Shown one piece after another: positions 33,815 to 42,753 of a stretch of DNA of 64,000 nucleotides. This DNA comes from an uncultured Winogradskyella sp. GTDB lineage: Bacteria > Bacteroidota > Bacteroidia > Flavobacteriales > Flavobacteriaceae. Location of the stretch: contig NZ_CANLYI010000008.1 in NCBI RefSeq assembly GCF_947495255.1, positions 62,001 to 126,000 of the forward strand, read 5' to 3'. The position numbers and the translations under genes were made by a program. Numbering within the stretch: the stretch's first letter is position 1; every line of letters begins with the position of its first letter. Under the pieces are notes generated by a model. It did no database searches. It was given only the letters and a program-made list of their open reading frames with translations, and had not been told where the DNA came from.

Positions 33815-35239
33815 ATGGAGTGTATTTCTGTTTTTGACATGCTAAAAATTGGCGTTGGCCCTTCAAGTTCTCATACTTTAGGACCTTGGCGAGCTGCTGA
33901 ACGTTGGATACAAGAATTAAAGGATAAAAAACGTTTTGATAAAGTTGAAATGATATCAGTAGACCTTTATGGTTCTTTATCCTTAACAGGTAAAGGTCAT
34001 GCTACAGACTATGCTGTAATTTTAGGCTTAACAGGTGCTGACCCAGAACGTATTCCTGTTGAAAATATAAATTCTATTATTGATGATGTAAAGACTCATA
34101 ATGTCTTACTATTTAATAATGAAAAATCAATCCCGTTCGATTTTAAGTCTAACATTATTTTCAATAGAAAATTCCTTCCGTTTCATTCTAATGGAATGGT
34201 TTTTACAGCTTTAATTAATGGCAGAAATTATAAATCTACCTACTACTCTATTGGTGGCGGATTTGTAGTACAAGAAGAGCGAAAAGTGGCTAAAGCCAAT
34301 AAAATAATTTTTTACTGTACGTTTCCTTATCCTATTTCTTATGGTGAAGAACTCCTAAAATTTTGTGATCAATTACAATTACCAATATCTGGTGTTGTTT
34401 TAGAGAATGAAAAATCTATAAGAGAAGAAGAATCTATAGATTTTGAACTCAAACGTATTTGGAATACCATGCTAGAGTGTATGTACGTTGGCTGCCATAC
34501 CGAAGGTAATTTACCAGGAGGACTAAACGTTAGACGTCGTGCTTATGATATGCACAAAAATTTAATTGGCGAATGTAACTATGAAAATCCACAAGAATGG
34601 TTGGAGTCCATTAGACATACAGAGGTAAAATTCCGTCAGATTCTAAAATGGGTAAGTTGTTTTGCTTTAGCTGTTAATGAGGTGAATGCTTCTTTAGGAA
34701 GAGTTGTTACTGCACCTACTAACGGAAGTGCTGGTGTTATTCCTTCTGTATTAATGTATTATTTGGTAATTGAAAACCACAATGCCGACTTTGAACATAT
34801 TAAGAAATTCCTTTTAGTTGCGGGTGAAATTGGCAGTATCTTTAAAAAAGGTGCTACAATTAGCGCAGCAATGGGTGGATGTCAAGCAGAAATTGGCGTT
34901 TCTTCTGCCATGGCAGCAGGAGCACTCTGCGAATTACTTGGTGGCACACCAGAACAAGTTTTAGTCGCTGCAGAAATCGCTATGGAACATCATCTTGGTT
35001 TAACTTGTGATCCTATTGGTGGATTAGTTCAAATTCCTTGTATTGAACGCAATGCCATGGGAGCAATTAAAGCAATTAATGCAGCAGAATTAGCCTTAGA
35101 TACAGACCCTAAAAACGTAAAAGTACCTTTAGATAAAGTAGTGTCTACGATGTGGGAGACTGCAAAAGATATGAATACCAAGTATAAGGAAACTTCTGAA
35201 GGTGGTTTGGCAGTTGGTGTGAATATGTCAGATTGTTAA
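33815..35239 (+). CDS. sdaA: L-serine ammonia-lyase, single-chain iron-sulfur type
   Basis: A 474-residue L-serine deaminase converting serine to pyruvate and ammonia. The N-terminal beta domain begins [20 protein letters not shown]. The alpha domain has [36 protein letters not shown] and [18 protein letters not shown], whose three cysteines hold the [4Fe-4S] cluster. Both domains are fused as in E. coli SdaA. It has its own upstream space after a terminator, so it is likely monocistronic. This is a confident family call. Confidence 0.94.
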   Translation: MECISVFDMLKIGVGPSSSHTLGPWRAAERWIQELKDKKRFDKVEMISVDLYGSLSLTGKGHATDYAVILGLTGADPERIPVENINSIIDDVKTHNVLLFNNEKSIPFDFKSNIIFNRKFLPFHSNGMVFTALINGRNYKSTYYSIGGGFVVQEERKVAKANKIIFYCTFPYPISYGEELLKFCDQLQLPISGVVLENEKSIREEESIDFELKRIWNTMLECMYVGCHTEGNLPGGLNVRRRAYDMHKNLIGECNYENPQEWLESIRHTEVKFRQILKWVSCFALAVNEVNASLGRVVTAPTNGSAGVIPSVLMYYLVIENHNADFEHIKKFLLVAGEIGSIFKKGATISAAMGGCQAEIGVSSAMAAGALCELLGGTPEQVLVAAEIAMEHHLGLTCDPIGGLVQIPCIERNAMGAIKAINAAELALDTDPKNVKVPLDKVVSTMWETAKDMNTKYKETSEGGLAVGVNMSDC

Positions 35240-35472
35240 TACTAACATCTTTCTGTTGCAACAAACAACCAATTAAATCGTCGCGAAAAGTAATTGATAC
35301 AATTAGATACTAACTTTACTTGTTTATATTTTTATGCTACTTCAAAATAGAATTAATTATTTCAACTTAGCCTCAGTATTATTCTAAATTATGAATTAAC
35401 CATTATTTATACTTTAGATTAATCAAAAGTTTAACAAATCTCGCTATTTTTACATTCATTAATAAAACAACA

Positions 35473-36291
35473 ATGTCAACAGCAAAAAAAGAATATAAGA
35501 GAATTACCGTAAAAACTTTAGTCGATATGAAGTCTAAAGGCGAAAAAATATCGATGCTTACCGCTTACGACTATACAATGGCTAAAATCGTTGATGGTGC
35601 TGGTATAGATGTTATTTTAGTTGGTGATTCTGCCAGTAATGTAATGGCTGGTCACGAAACTACGCTACCTATTACCTTAGATCAAATGATTTATCATGCA
35701 TCTTCTGTTGTTAGAGCAATTGAGCGTTGTTTAGTTGTAGTAGATTTACCTTTTGGTAGTTATCAAAGTGATCCCAAAGAAGCTCTACGTTCAGCAATTA
35801 GAATTATGAAAGAATCTGGAGGACACGCTGTAAAAATGGAAGGCGGAAAAGAAGTCAAAGATTCCATAAAACGAATACTTAATGCTGGAATTCCTGTAAT
35901 GGGACATTTAGGTCTTACACCACAATCTATATATAAATTTGGTACTTACACAGTTAGAGCCAAAGAAGAACAAGAAGCGCAACAACTAAAAGAAGATGCT
36001 TTAATGCTAGAAAAAGCGGGTTGCTTTGGAATTGTTTTAGAAAAGATTCCTGCAAAATTAGCACAAGAAGTAGCGGAAAGTGTTTCAATTCCTGTTATTG
36101 GAATTGGTGCAGGTAACGGTGTTGATGGTCAAGTGTTGGTTTTACATGATATGCTTGGTATGACTCACGAATTTAATCCAAGATTTTTACGTCGCTATAT
36201 GAATTTATATGAAGAAATGACAACTGCTATTGGTAGTTATGTTGAAGATGTAAAATCTAGTGATTTCCCTAATGACAAGGAGCAGTATTAA
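35473..36291 (+). CDS. panB: Ketopantoate hydroxymethyltransferase
   Basis: A 272-residue TIM-barrel enzyme that adds the hydroxymethyl group from 5,10-methylene-THF to 2-oxoisovalerate in pantothenate and CoA synthesis. [37 protein letters not shown] and VVDLPFGSY carry the metal-binding Asp residues, and GHLGLTPQS with [20 protein letters not shown] are diagnostic. No other pan genes lie in the window. The RluA-type gene follows on the same strand after 237 bases, a pairing common in the family. Confidence 0.96.
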   Translation: MSTAKKEYKRITVKTLVDMKSKGEKISMLTAYDYTMAKIVDGAGIDVILVGDSASNVMAGHETTLPITLDQMIYHASSVVRAIERCLVVVDLPFGSYQSDPKEALRSAIRIMKESGGHAVKMEGGKEVKDSIKRILNAGIPVMGHLGLTPQSIYKFGTYTVRAKEEQEAQQLKEDALMLEKAGCFGIVLEKIPAKLAQEVAESVSIPVIGIGAGNGVDGQVLVLHDMLGMTHEFNPRFLRRYMNLYEEMTTAIGSYVEDVKSSDFPNDKEQY

Positions 36292-36528
36292 TATCGATTA
36301 TTTAACATTTAGATATATTAGATTGTTAAATAAAAATGAATTTAATTTTAGAAATAATAGCAGGTTTAATACTTAATTATCCATGTGCACTAATCAGATA
36401 GTTATGTTTTAATATGGATAAACCTTACTCTTATTGTTTAAAAGATATATCTATTAATAATTTCGTTTCATCAATTTTTATGGTCATGATAATAATTGTT
36501 TATCATTTAATCTTTAAATAATCTAATA

Positions 36529-37227
36529 GTGTCTAAAATCCTCTCTAATAAATCCAACCTTCAAGTTTTACACGAAGACAATCACATCATCGTAGTCAAT
36601 AAACGAGCAGGTGATATTGTGCAAGGTGACAAAACAGGAGACAAACCGCTAAGTGAAGTTGTTAAGTCGTATTTAAAAGACAAATACAAAAAGGAAGGGA
36701 ATGTATACCTTGGTGTTGTTCATCGTTTAGATAGACCAACAACAGGTATTGTTATGTTTGCCAAAACTAGTAAAGCGTTACCAAGATTAAACAAACTCTT
36801 TGCTGAAAAGACGGCAAAAAAAACTTATTGGGCTTTGGTTAAAACCCAGCCACCAAAAAACAACGATACTTTAATTCATTGGCTTAAAAAGAATCCTAAA
36901 AACAATAAATCTACAGCTTATATTAAAGAAGTTGATGGTAGCAAAAAAGCCATTTTACATTATAATCTAACACAAACCTTAGATAATTTTTATTTACTGG
37001 AAGTTGATTTAGAAACCGGAAGACATCATCAAATTAGAGCACAGTTATCTTCAATTGGCTGCCCTATTAAAGGCGACTTAAAATATGGTTTTGACCGAAG
37101 TAATAAAGACGCAAGTATAAGTCTACATGCCAGAACATTGCGCTTTACACATCCTGTAAAGAAAGAAGAAGTTGTAATTACAGCACCTTTACCAAATGAT
37201 TCTCTTTGGAACGCATGTAATATTTAA
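36529..37227 (+). CDS. RluA-family pseudouridine synthase
   Basis: A 232-residue RluA-type synthase acting on rRNA or tRNA uridines. LQVLHEDNHIIVVNKRAGDI begins the catalytic domain, GVVHRLDRPTTGIVMFAKTS contains the catalytic aspartate (HRLD), and LETGRHHQIRAQLSSIGCPI is the second family motif. No N-terminal S4 domain is present. The start is GTG at 36529, which puts the usual N-terminus in register. Its stop overlaps the convergent histidine kinase stop by 4 bases. The exact RNA position cannot be stated. Confidence 0.92.
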   Translation: MSKILSNKSNLQVLHEDNHIIVVNKRAGDIVQGDKTGDKPLSEVVKSYLKDKYKKEGNVYLGVVHRLDRPTTGIVMFAKTSKALPRLNKLFAEKTAKKTYWALVKTQPPKNNDTLIHWLKKNPKNNKSTAYIKEVDGSKKAILHYNLTQTLDNFYLLEVDLETGRHHQIRAQLSSIGCPIKGDLKYGFDRSNKDASISLHARTLRFTHPVKKEEVVITAPLPNDSLWNACNI

Positions 37228-38048
37228 GCATTTTTATAAGGGTATTTTAAAGTTAAAATAGTTCCTTTTTCTTCTATCGATTCTAATTTAAAATCAGCAT
37301 TTAATAATTCTGAACGTTTTTTCATATTTATTAACCCCGAACTTTTTTCTACAGTTTCTTTATTAAATCCAATACCATCATCCTCAACTGTAATATTTAA
37401 AAATTGTTCTTGGTAATCAATAGTTACTTTTAGATTTTCGGCTTCTGCATATTTTAAAGTATTAGAGAAAAACTCTTGTAGAATTCTAAACAAAATAATT
37501 TCATCCTTTTTATTTTCAAAATCTACCTTTTCTCCTATTATGGTTAAGCAAGATTCTATGAGCATCGATTTATTTAAACGTGTGACTTCATTTTTCACCG
37601 TAGCATCAAAACCTAAATTACTTATTACATCACTGTTTAGAGATTTTGATAATGCTCTTACCTCTTCTAAAGCATTTTTTAAGGCGTCAGCTGCGTTATC
37701 TACTTTAGACTTTACTTCGTCTTTTACCGCATTACTAGCCACTTTCATCTGCATGCTAGATAGCACTAACATTTGTCCTATGTTATCATGTAATTCTCTA
37801 CCAACGTGCTTTAAGGTTTCTTCTTGTATTTCCTGTTGGGTTTTAATCAATTCTTCATCAAATTTTTGTTGTTGCTTAACACTATCAATCAATAATTGAT
37901 TTTTTCGTTTTTGAAACATGACAAAAAATAACACAAAGGTTATAACCAAGGTTAATGTAATAAAGATAACATAAGAAATTAATGCTATCTCTTCGTTACT
38001 AATTGTTTTCTGACATATAAAGGATAAAGAAATCCAAAAGTATAACAT
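37224..38048 (-). CDS. NarL-type sensor histidine kinase (HisKA_3), short form
   Basis: A 274-residue kinase. One transmembrane helix spans about residues 21-45, followed by a coiled-coil (QQQKFDEELIKTQQEIQ). The HisKA_3 dimerisation domain has GRELHDNIGQMLVL with phospho-acceptor H87. The HATPase domain has FFSNTLKYAEAENL (N box) and VEDDGIGFNKET (G1 box). There is no sensor domain of its own. The ATG at 38048 puts its first 21 codons inside the upstream membrane-protein gene (64-base overlap). A later non-ATG start near residue 16 is possible, because relatives begin near NEEIALISYV. No response regulator adjoins. Confidence 0.87.
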   Translation of the reverse strand: MLYFWISLSFICQKTISNEEIALISYVIFITLTLVITFVLFFVMFQKRKNQLLIDSVKQQQKFDEELIKTQQEIQEETLKHVGRELHDNIGQMLVLSSMQMKVASNAVKDEVKSKVDNAADALKNALEEVRALSKSLNSDVISNLGFDATVKNEVTRLNKSMLIESCLTIIGEKVDFENKKDEIILFRILQEFFSNTLKYAEAENLKVTIDYQEQFLNITVEDDGIGFNKETVEKSSGLINMKKRSELLNADFKLESIEEKGTILTLKYPYKNA

Positions 38049-38695
38049 GAGTATAATAATATATTAGCGATTAAAAGGTAAAGACCCCTGAACTCTAAAA
38101 AGCCCTGATTGATTTCATACATATAGGCATCAAAAATAAATAACGGACTTACACATAAAAACCATAATAAAATACCCGTGCACAAATAGAAAACTGGCGA
38201 TTTATAGAAAAATAATATTTTATCACTATTTAACAATTCAAAATAATAGAGCATTACAAAAACAAAAACAGCCAACGTTTGCATTAAAAAATCATACGGT
38301 AATGATTTTTTAAAAAAATTCCCTATAAAACCAAAATACAATACTGTAAAACAAGCAATTAAAATAACCATAAAAACTATAAGTTTTTTAGCCAAATCAT
38401 TATTAAGTATTCGCTTAAAAAAAAGACCCAAAAAAAATATAGTAGATAAATTAAATATATTATAAAGCCAAGTATTTGAGCAAAAAACACTATTTTTTAT
38501 CCAAATAAAAATTTCATTATCGTAATTATTTTGCAAGATATAGCCATACATTCCTACAGTTTCAACAATAACAATTACCCAGAGAAACCATATAAAAGGT
38601 TGAACTTTCCTATCGTTAGTCTTCAAATAATAATAGGAACCTGACAGGGCTGCAATAAGCTCTAATAGATGAAAAACAAAATCATCAATATCCAT
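37985..38695 (-). CDS. Multi-span membrane protein, probable separate sensor for the kinase
   Basis: A 236-residue protein with about seven hydrophobic helices and little soluble mass. It begins FVFHLLELIAALSGSYYYLK and ends LYPLYVRKQLVTKR. It resembles the membrane moieties of 7TMR-type sensors, but I do not recognise a named family. It overlaps the kinase gene by 64 bases and lies 21 bases after the small unknown gene, so the three form one operon. It is likely the ligand- or membrane-state-sensing half of a split histidine kinase (inference). Confidence 0.75.
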   Translation of the reverse strand: MDIDDFVFHLLELIAALSGSYYYLKTNDRKVQPFIWFLWVIVIVETVGMYGYILQNNYDNEIFIWIKNSVFCSNTWLYNIFNLSTIFFLGLFFKRILNNDLAKKLIVFMVILIACFTVLYFGFIGNFFKKSLPYDFLMQTLAVFVFVMLYYFELLNSDKILFFYKSPVFYLCTGILLWFLCVSPLFIFDAYMYEINQGFLEFRGLYLLIANILLYSCYTFGFLYPLYVRKQLVTKR

Positions 38696-38716
38696 TTATT
38701 TACGTTTGAAAATACT

Positions 38717-39115
38717 TTATTGCGGATAATTTGCTCCAGGTGGCTTTCCTTGTCCTCCGTTATTCAATCCATCAGCATCTGCAATATCAGGATTAGCATC
38801 TCCTCCTCCTTTACCTTGATCTGCAGCAGTAGTTGGCACTAAAAATAAAGTGGTTAAACCTTCTGTTTCTGTTCCGCAATCGTCAGGCTCATGAGCTCCG
38901 CAATAAATTCTTATACCATTCATTTCAAACCCTAAATCACAAGCTTGTTTTTCGGCGTGTTCTAAATATGCTTTTAAATCTTTTAAAGAATACCAAGACG
39001 ATCTATTATCATCTGTCTTTGTGATATCCTTACTTATTAGAGCGTGCCTAGTTGTATATGCATCATTTAGTTTTTTAGCTTCAGCGGGAGAGATTAATCC
39101 TTTAATGTTGTTCAT
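38717..39115 (-). CDS. Small protein of unknown function, first gene of the kinase operon
   Basis: A 132-residue protein without signal peptide or membrane helix. The N-terminal part (LISPAEAKKLNDAYTTRHAL, then SSWYSLKDLKAYLEHAEKQA) is helical. MNGIRIYCGAHEPDDCGTET and GLTTLFLVPT follow, with two cysteines and a histidine that could bind a metal. The last 35 residues are a flexible Gly/Asn/Asp/Pro tail. I do not recognise the family. Its place ahead of the membrane sensor and kinase suggests a signal or effector of that pathway. Confidence 0.68.
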   Translation of the reverse strand: MNNIKGLISPAEAKKLNDAYTTRHALISKDITKTDDNRSSWYSLKDLKAYLEHAEKQACDLGFEMNGIRIYCGAHEPDDCGTETEGLTTLFLVPTTAADQGKGGGDANPDIADADGLNNGGQGKPPGANYPQ

Positions 39116-39201
39116 ATTAATTTATGTTGTTTAGTTTCACAAGAGTCAAATTAACAATTAAAATCACAATAAAAAAGGATTTTAGTGTTTTTCAAAAATT
39201 A

Positions 39202-40050
39202 TTAAATTCTAAGACGCATTAAAACGCTTGCTCCAGTAAATTTTTGACTCAAAATATTAATAGATTCCTCTGTTAATTGCAAAACCCTAGGATAACCACC
39301 TGTGGTTTGGCAATCTTTCATTAAAACAATAAGTTGCCCAGAAGGTGTTAACTGAATCGTTCCTGGTAAAACAGGCGCTGTTAAAATAGAATCTAAGCTA
39401 TTATGAAACAAAGGCAATAGCTGATAGGCCATACGATTATTATGTTTTGAAACCTCAAAATTTTGACTACACAGTAGCTCTTGCTGCTCCAGAGATAATT
39501 TACTAAACTCTGGTCCTTTTGTTACTTTTAGAATGGGAGATTCAAAATAGGATGAATAAAATCTAACCTTAGCATTTTTTGTTTCTACCGAACTTAAATA
39601 TTGAGAAATTAACAAACAATCACCTTTACTAATTTTAGAAACGTCAGTGACTTCCTTTGCCATACTTCTACTTCCTAATACTGTTTCTGTTAAAAAACCA
39701 CCTTTTACAGCAATATAAGTTCTAAATCCGCTTTGAGCATTTCCTAAAGAAAGAATATCGTTTGCATGTACTAGTATAGAATTAAACATATCAATTGATT
39801 CTCCATTAAGCATGGGATTCATATTTGCTCCTGTAATTGCAATTACCGTTGGCTCTAAAAATTTCAACTCTGCACCAATCATTGTCATTTCTAAAACTGA
39901 TGCTCCTTTTTCATTGTTTAAAATGCTGTTAGCAAAATTACTAGAATACGAGTCCATTGCTCCAGAAACAGGAACACCAAATTCCCGATAACCGAAGCGA
40001 CCCAAATCTTGAATGGTAGAATAAAATCCCGATTTTAAAACTTTAATCAT
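39202..40050 (-). CDS. pxpC: 5-Oxoprolinase subunit C
   Basis: A 282-residue AHS2/KipA-type protein. LKSGFYSTIQDLGRFGYREF starts the family signature, GVPVSGAMDSYSSNFANSIL follows, and GAELKFLEPTVIAITGANM continues the carboxyltransferase-like fold. YPRVLQLTEE lies near the end. With PxpA and PxpB it forms the ATP-dependent 5-oxoprolinase that recycles pyroglutamate to glutamate. Its ATG overlaps the pxpB stop by 4 bases, so subunits are translationally coupled. It is last in the operon. Confidence 0.93.
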   Translation of the reverse strand: MIKVLKSGFYSTIQDLGRFGYREFGVPVSGAMDSYSSNFANSILNNEKGASVLEMTMIGAELKFLEPTVIAITGANMNPMLNGESIDMFNSILVHANDILSLGNAQSGFRTYIAVKGGFLTETVLGSRSMAKEVTDVSKISKGDCLLISQYLSSVETKNAKVRFYSSYFESPILKVTKGPEFSKLSLEQQELLCSQNFEVSKHNNRMAYQLLPLFHNSLDSILTAPVLPGTIQLTPSGQLIVLMKDCQTTGGYPRVLQLTEESINILSQKFTGASVLMRLRI

Positions 40051-40775
40051 ACTATTAAAAGTGTTTTTATATCAAACCTTGAAAGCGTTATTTCATTTTG
40101 AATTTCAAAATATTCAGATTTTGAAATAGCGTGAAATTTTACTTTATCTCCTGCCTTAATAAAACACGGTGGATCCTGTTTTGGATTAAATAATTCTATT
40201 GGAGAATTGCCAATTATATGCCAACCTCCAGGACTGTCTTGAGGATAGATTCCTGTCTGTTTTCCACCTATTGCAACTGCCCCTTTTTTAACATTTAGAT
40301 TTGGTGTTTTTTTTCTATCTAAATGCAACTTAAAATCTAGTCCGCCTAAGTATAAAAAACCAGGTAAAAACCCAATAAAAAAAACCGTATAAATTGGGTC
40401 AATATGTCGCTTAATAATTTCTTCTTTCGTGAGCTTTTTTGTTCTTGAATAATCATCTATATCTACCGCAAATTCATCATCGTAACACACAGGAATCCTA
40501 AATGTATTAGATTCGATTACACTTATAGAATTACAATTATCATAAAGCAATTCTAAGTCTAAAAAAACACTATTGACATCTTCAATAGTAGACACATAAA
40601 ATATTAAAATTGAATTATATGCAGCAATCACCTCAACTATTTGTTTACCATATTTATTTTGAATTAAATTTTTAAAATTCAAGATATCATTAAGCATATT
40701 TTTATCTATAATTGCTGGCCACTCCACCAAAATAGAACACTCATTATATTGCAAAAACTGAAGTTTATATTTCAT
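40047..40775 (-). CDS. pxpB: 5-Oxoprolinase subunit B
   Basis: A 242-residue AHS1/KipI-type protein. FFIGFLPGFLYLGGLDFKLH is the hallmark segment, followed by GAVAIGGKQTGIYPQDSPGG and WHIIGNSPIELFNPKQDPP. In Bacillus the homologue KipI inhibits KinA, but genes in a pxpABC arrangement act as 5-oxoprolinase. The N-terminal 90 residues are more divergent than usual. It lies 6 bases after pxpA. Confidence 0.92.
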   Translation of the reverse strand: MKYKLQFLQYNECSILVEWPAIIDKNMLNDILNFKNLIQNKYGKQIVEVIAAYNSILIFYVSTIEDVNSVFLDLELLYDNCNSISVIESNTFRIPVCYDDEFAVDIDDYSRTKKLTKEEIIKRHIDPIYTVFFIGFLPGFLYLGGLDFKLHLDRKKTPNLNVKKGAVAIGGKQTGIYPQDSPGGWHIIGNSPIELFNPKQDPPCFIKAGDKVKFHAISKSEYFEIQNEITLSRFDIKTLLIV

Positions 40776-40781
40776 TTTTAC

Positions 40782-41525
40782 TTATATAATTTTAATACCA
40801 TTTCTAATCAAATTAGTATTCAAATAATCTAAAATTCCTAACGCATTTTCAGTATCTCCATGCACACAAATTGTATTCGCTTTTATGAGTACTTCCACTC
40901 CATTTATTGAGGTTACTTTTCCTTGTTTTACTATACCCAAAACATGACTCAAAACAACATCGTTTTTATGTAAAATAGCATTACTATTTTCACGAGAAAC
41001 AAGCGACAAATCATCATTATAATTTCGGTCCGCAAATGCCTCAAATACGACTTCTATATTCTGTTGTATTCCCAAATTTGACAATATAGAATTATAAGGC
41101 GCATATAACTTTATTGGTAAAGACAAACTCTTAATTACATCGATTATAACTTTTGATGTAGTCTCATCTTTAGCTGCCAAATTATATAATGCGCCATGTG
41201 GCTTAATATGATTTAATTTTACATCTTCTTCATTAGACAACACAGATTGCAAACTTTCTATTTGAGATTTTAAACTATCAAACAAATGAGCATCTGAAAG
41301 CTTCATAATCACTCTACCAAAATTCAATTTATCAGGAAAAGATGGATGTGCTCCTATTTTTACATTTTGCAACTTAGCCAGCTTTACAATAGTTGTCATG
41401 GATCGTAAATCACCTGCGTGTCCACCACAAGCAATATTACATGACGATATTAATGGCATTAATTTCGCTTCATTACCAACACCTTCACCAACGTCTGCAT
41501 TTATGTCTATGTAGAATTGCGTCAT
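40782..41525 (-). CDS. pxpA: 5-Oxoprolinase subunit A
   Basis: A 247-residue LamB/YcsF-type protein. YIDINADVGEGVGNEAKLM, then SSCNIACGGHAGDLRSM with the likely metal-binding His and Asp, then IGAHPSFPDKLNFGR and HIKPHGALYNLAAKD. INTICVHGDTENA-like sequence near the end completes the family pattern. It catalyses part of the ATP-dependent opening of 5-oxoproline, with PxpB and PxpC. One base separates it from the NRAMP-fold transporter gene upstream, which strongly suggests that the transporter serves this enzyme. Confidence 0.94.
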   Translation of the reverse strand: MTQFYIDINADVGEGVGNEAKLMPLISSCNIACGGHAGDLRSMTTIVKLAKLQNVKIGAHPSFPDKLNFGRVIMKLSDAHLFDSLKSQIESLQSVLSNEEDVKLNHIKPHGALYNLAAKDETTSKVIIDVIKSLSLPIKLYAPYNSILSNLGIQQNIEVVFEAFADRNYNDDLSLVSRENSNAILHKNDVVLSHVLGIVKQGKVTSINGVEVLIKANTICVHGDTENALGILDYLNTNLIRNGIKII

Positions 41526-41526
41526 A

Positions 41527-42753
41527 TTAAATCATTTCAAAAACACTTAAAATCCCTCTTAAACCAAGAAAAATAGTAACCACTAAAATAATTAAACCTA
41601 AGAAATTCTGAAGTTTAGAGTTCTTATAAGTCCCTAGCACTGAAGACTTATTCATTATCCACAATAAAAAACCTGCAATAACAGGTAATAGCAAGCCATT
41701 GGCTACTTGTGCAAATTTTATAATTTCAATAGATTTAAATCCAATAGAAGAAAATACAACACCTAAAAGCACAATAACCATCCAAACGGCTTTAAACTTT
41801 TTAGACTTTAAATCCGACTCCCAACCCAAACAACCACTTGTCACAAAAGCTGCTGCTAGAGGCGCTGTAATTGCACTTGTAACTCCTGCCGCAAACAAAC
41901 CAATAGCTAAAAAGTACTTAGCAAAACTCCCAAATAAAGGCTCTAAACCTAAAGCTAAATCCGAAGCACTAGTTATGGATTGTTTTTGAATAGCTGAAGC
42001 CGCAATAATTATACACATAGATACCATTCCACCTAAAACAACAGCAATCATCGTGTCTTTTTTAGCAGATTTTAAATCACTATTATCCTTCCATTTGGTT
42101 TTTGCCAAAGAGGCATGCAAAAAGATGTTATAAGGAACAACCGTAGTTCCTATTAAGGCTATAACACTAAGAATACTGCCTTCGGGAGCTTTGGGTATAA
42201 AAATATTTTTAAAAACCTCAACCAGATTTGGCTTTGTTAGGATTGCAGTAGTAATAAATGCCAAACTCATTAGTATTACTAAGAACACAAAGACTTTTTC
42301 GAGTACATTATAATTACCTATGTACAACAATACAAAAGCAATGATACCAATTAGTAAACTCATTACGTTGAGTTTTATACTGCCAATTTCCCAAAACACA
42401 TTGCCTACAATGGCTTCCATTCCTAATGCGCCTCCACTTATGTTTCCTGCTTCGTAAGCTGCATTTCCTATTACAATAGCACTTAATATGAGGATAACTG
42501 CTAATATTTTCACAACAGGATGCTTTATTTCTTCTCTAATAATTTCAGACAATCCTTTTTGAGATACAATTCCCAAACGTGCTGCCATTTCTTGTAGAAC
42601 AACCGTTGCAAAAATCGATAAAGCCATTGCCCACAATAGAGCAAAGCCAAAATTAACACCAGCTAAAGTACAAACAGTAACTGTACCTGGACCAATAAAA
42701 GCGGCTGCAATTAATGGACCTGGACCAATATTTTTAAAGAATTTTAAAATCAT
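41527..42753 (-). CDS. NRAMP-fold transporter with altered metal site, putative 5-oxoproline transporter
   Basis: A 408-residue membrane protein with about eleven helices and clear NRAMP-family sequence (IGPGPLIAAAFIGPGT, and TTVVPYNIFLHASLAKTKW). The residues that bind Mn/Fe in true NRAMP proteins are changed: DPGN in helix 1 is G21-P-G-T24, and MPH in helix 6 is V206-P-Y208. It is therefore unlikely to carry divalent metals. It is one base from pxpA and overlaps the DUF2891 gene by 4 bases. Bacillus YcsG is an NRAMP-like gene in a comparable pxp operon. Transport of 5-oxoproline or a related amino acid is the best inference. Confidence 0.85.
   Translation of the reverse strand: MILKFFKNIGPGPLIAAAFIGPGTVTVCTLAGVNFGFALLWAMALSIFATVVLQEMAARLGIVSQKGLSEIIREEIKHPVVKILAVILILSAIVIGNAAYEAGNISGGALGMEAIVGNVFWEIGSIKLNVMSLLIGIIAFVLLYIGNYNVLEKVFVFLVILMSLAFITTAILTKPNLVEVFKNIFIPKAPEGSILSVIALIGTTVVPYNIFLHASLAKTKWKDNSDLKSAKKDTMIAVVLGGMVSMCIIIAASAIQKQSITSASDLALGLEPLFGSFAKYFLAIGLFAAGVTSAITAPLAAAFVTSGCLGWESDLKSKKFKAVWMVIVLLGVVFSSIGFKSIEIIKFAQVANGLLLPVIAGFLLWIMNKSSVLGTYKNSKLQNFLGLIILVVTIFLGLRGILSVFEMI

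Noticed and set aside
41527..42753. Manganese/iron importer MntH
   Set aside because: The metal-binding DPGN and MPH motifs are changed to GPGT and VPY, and the gene lies inside the pxp operon.
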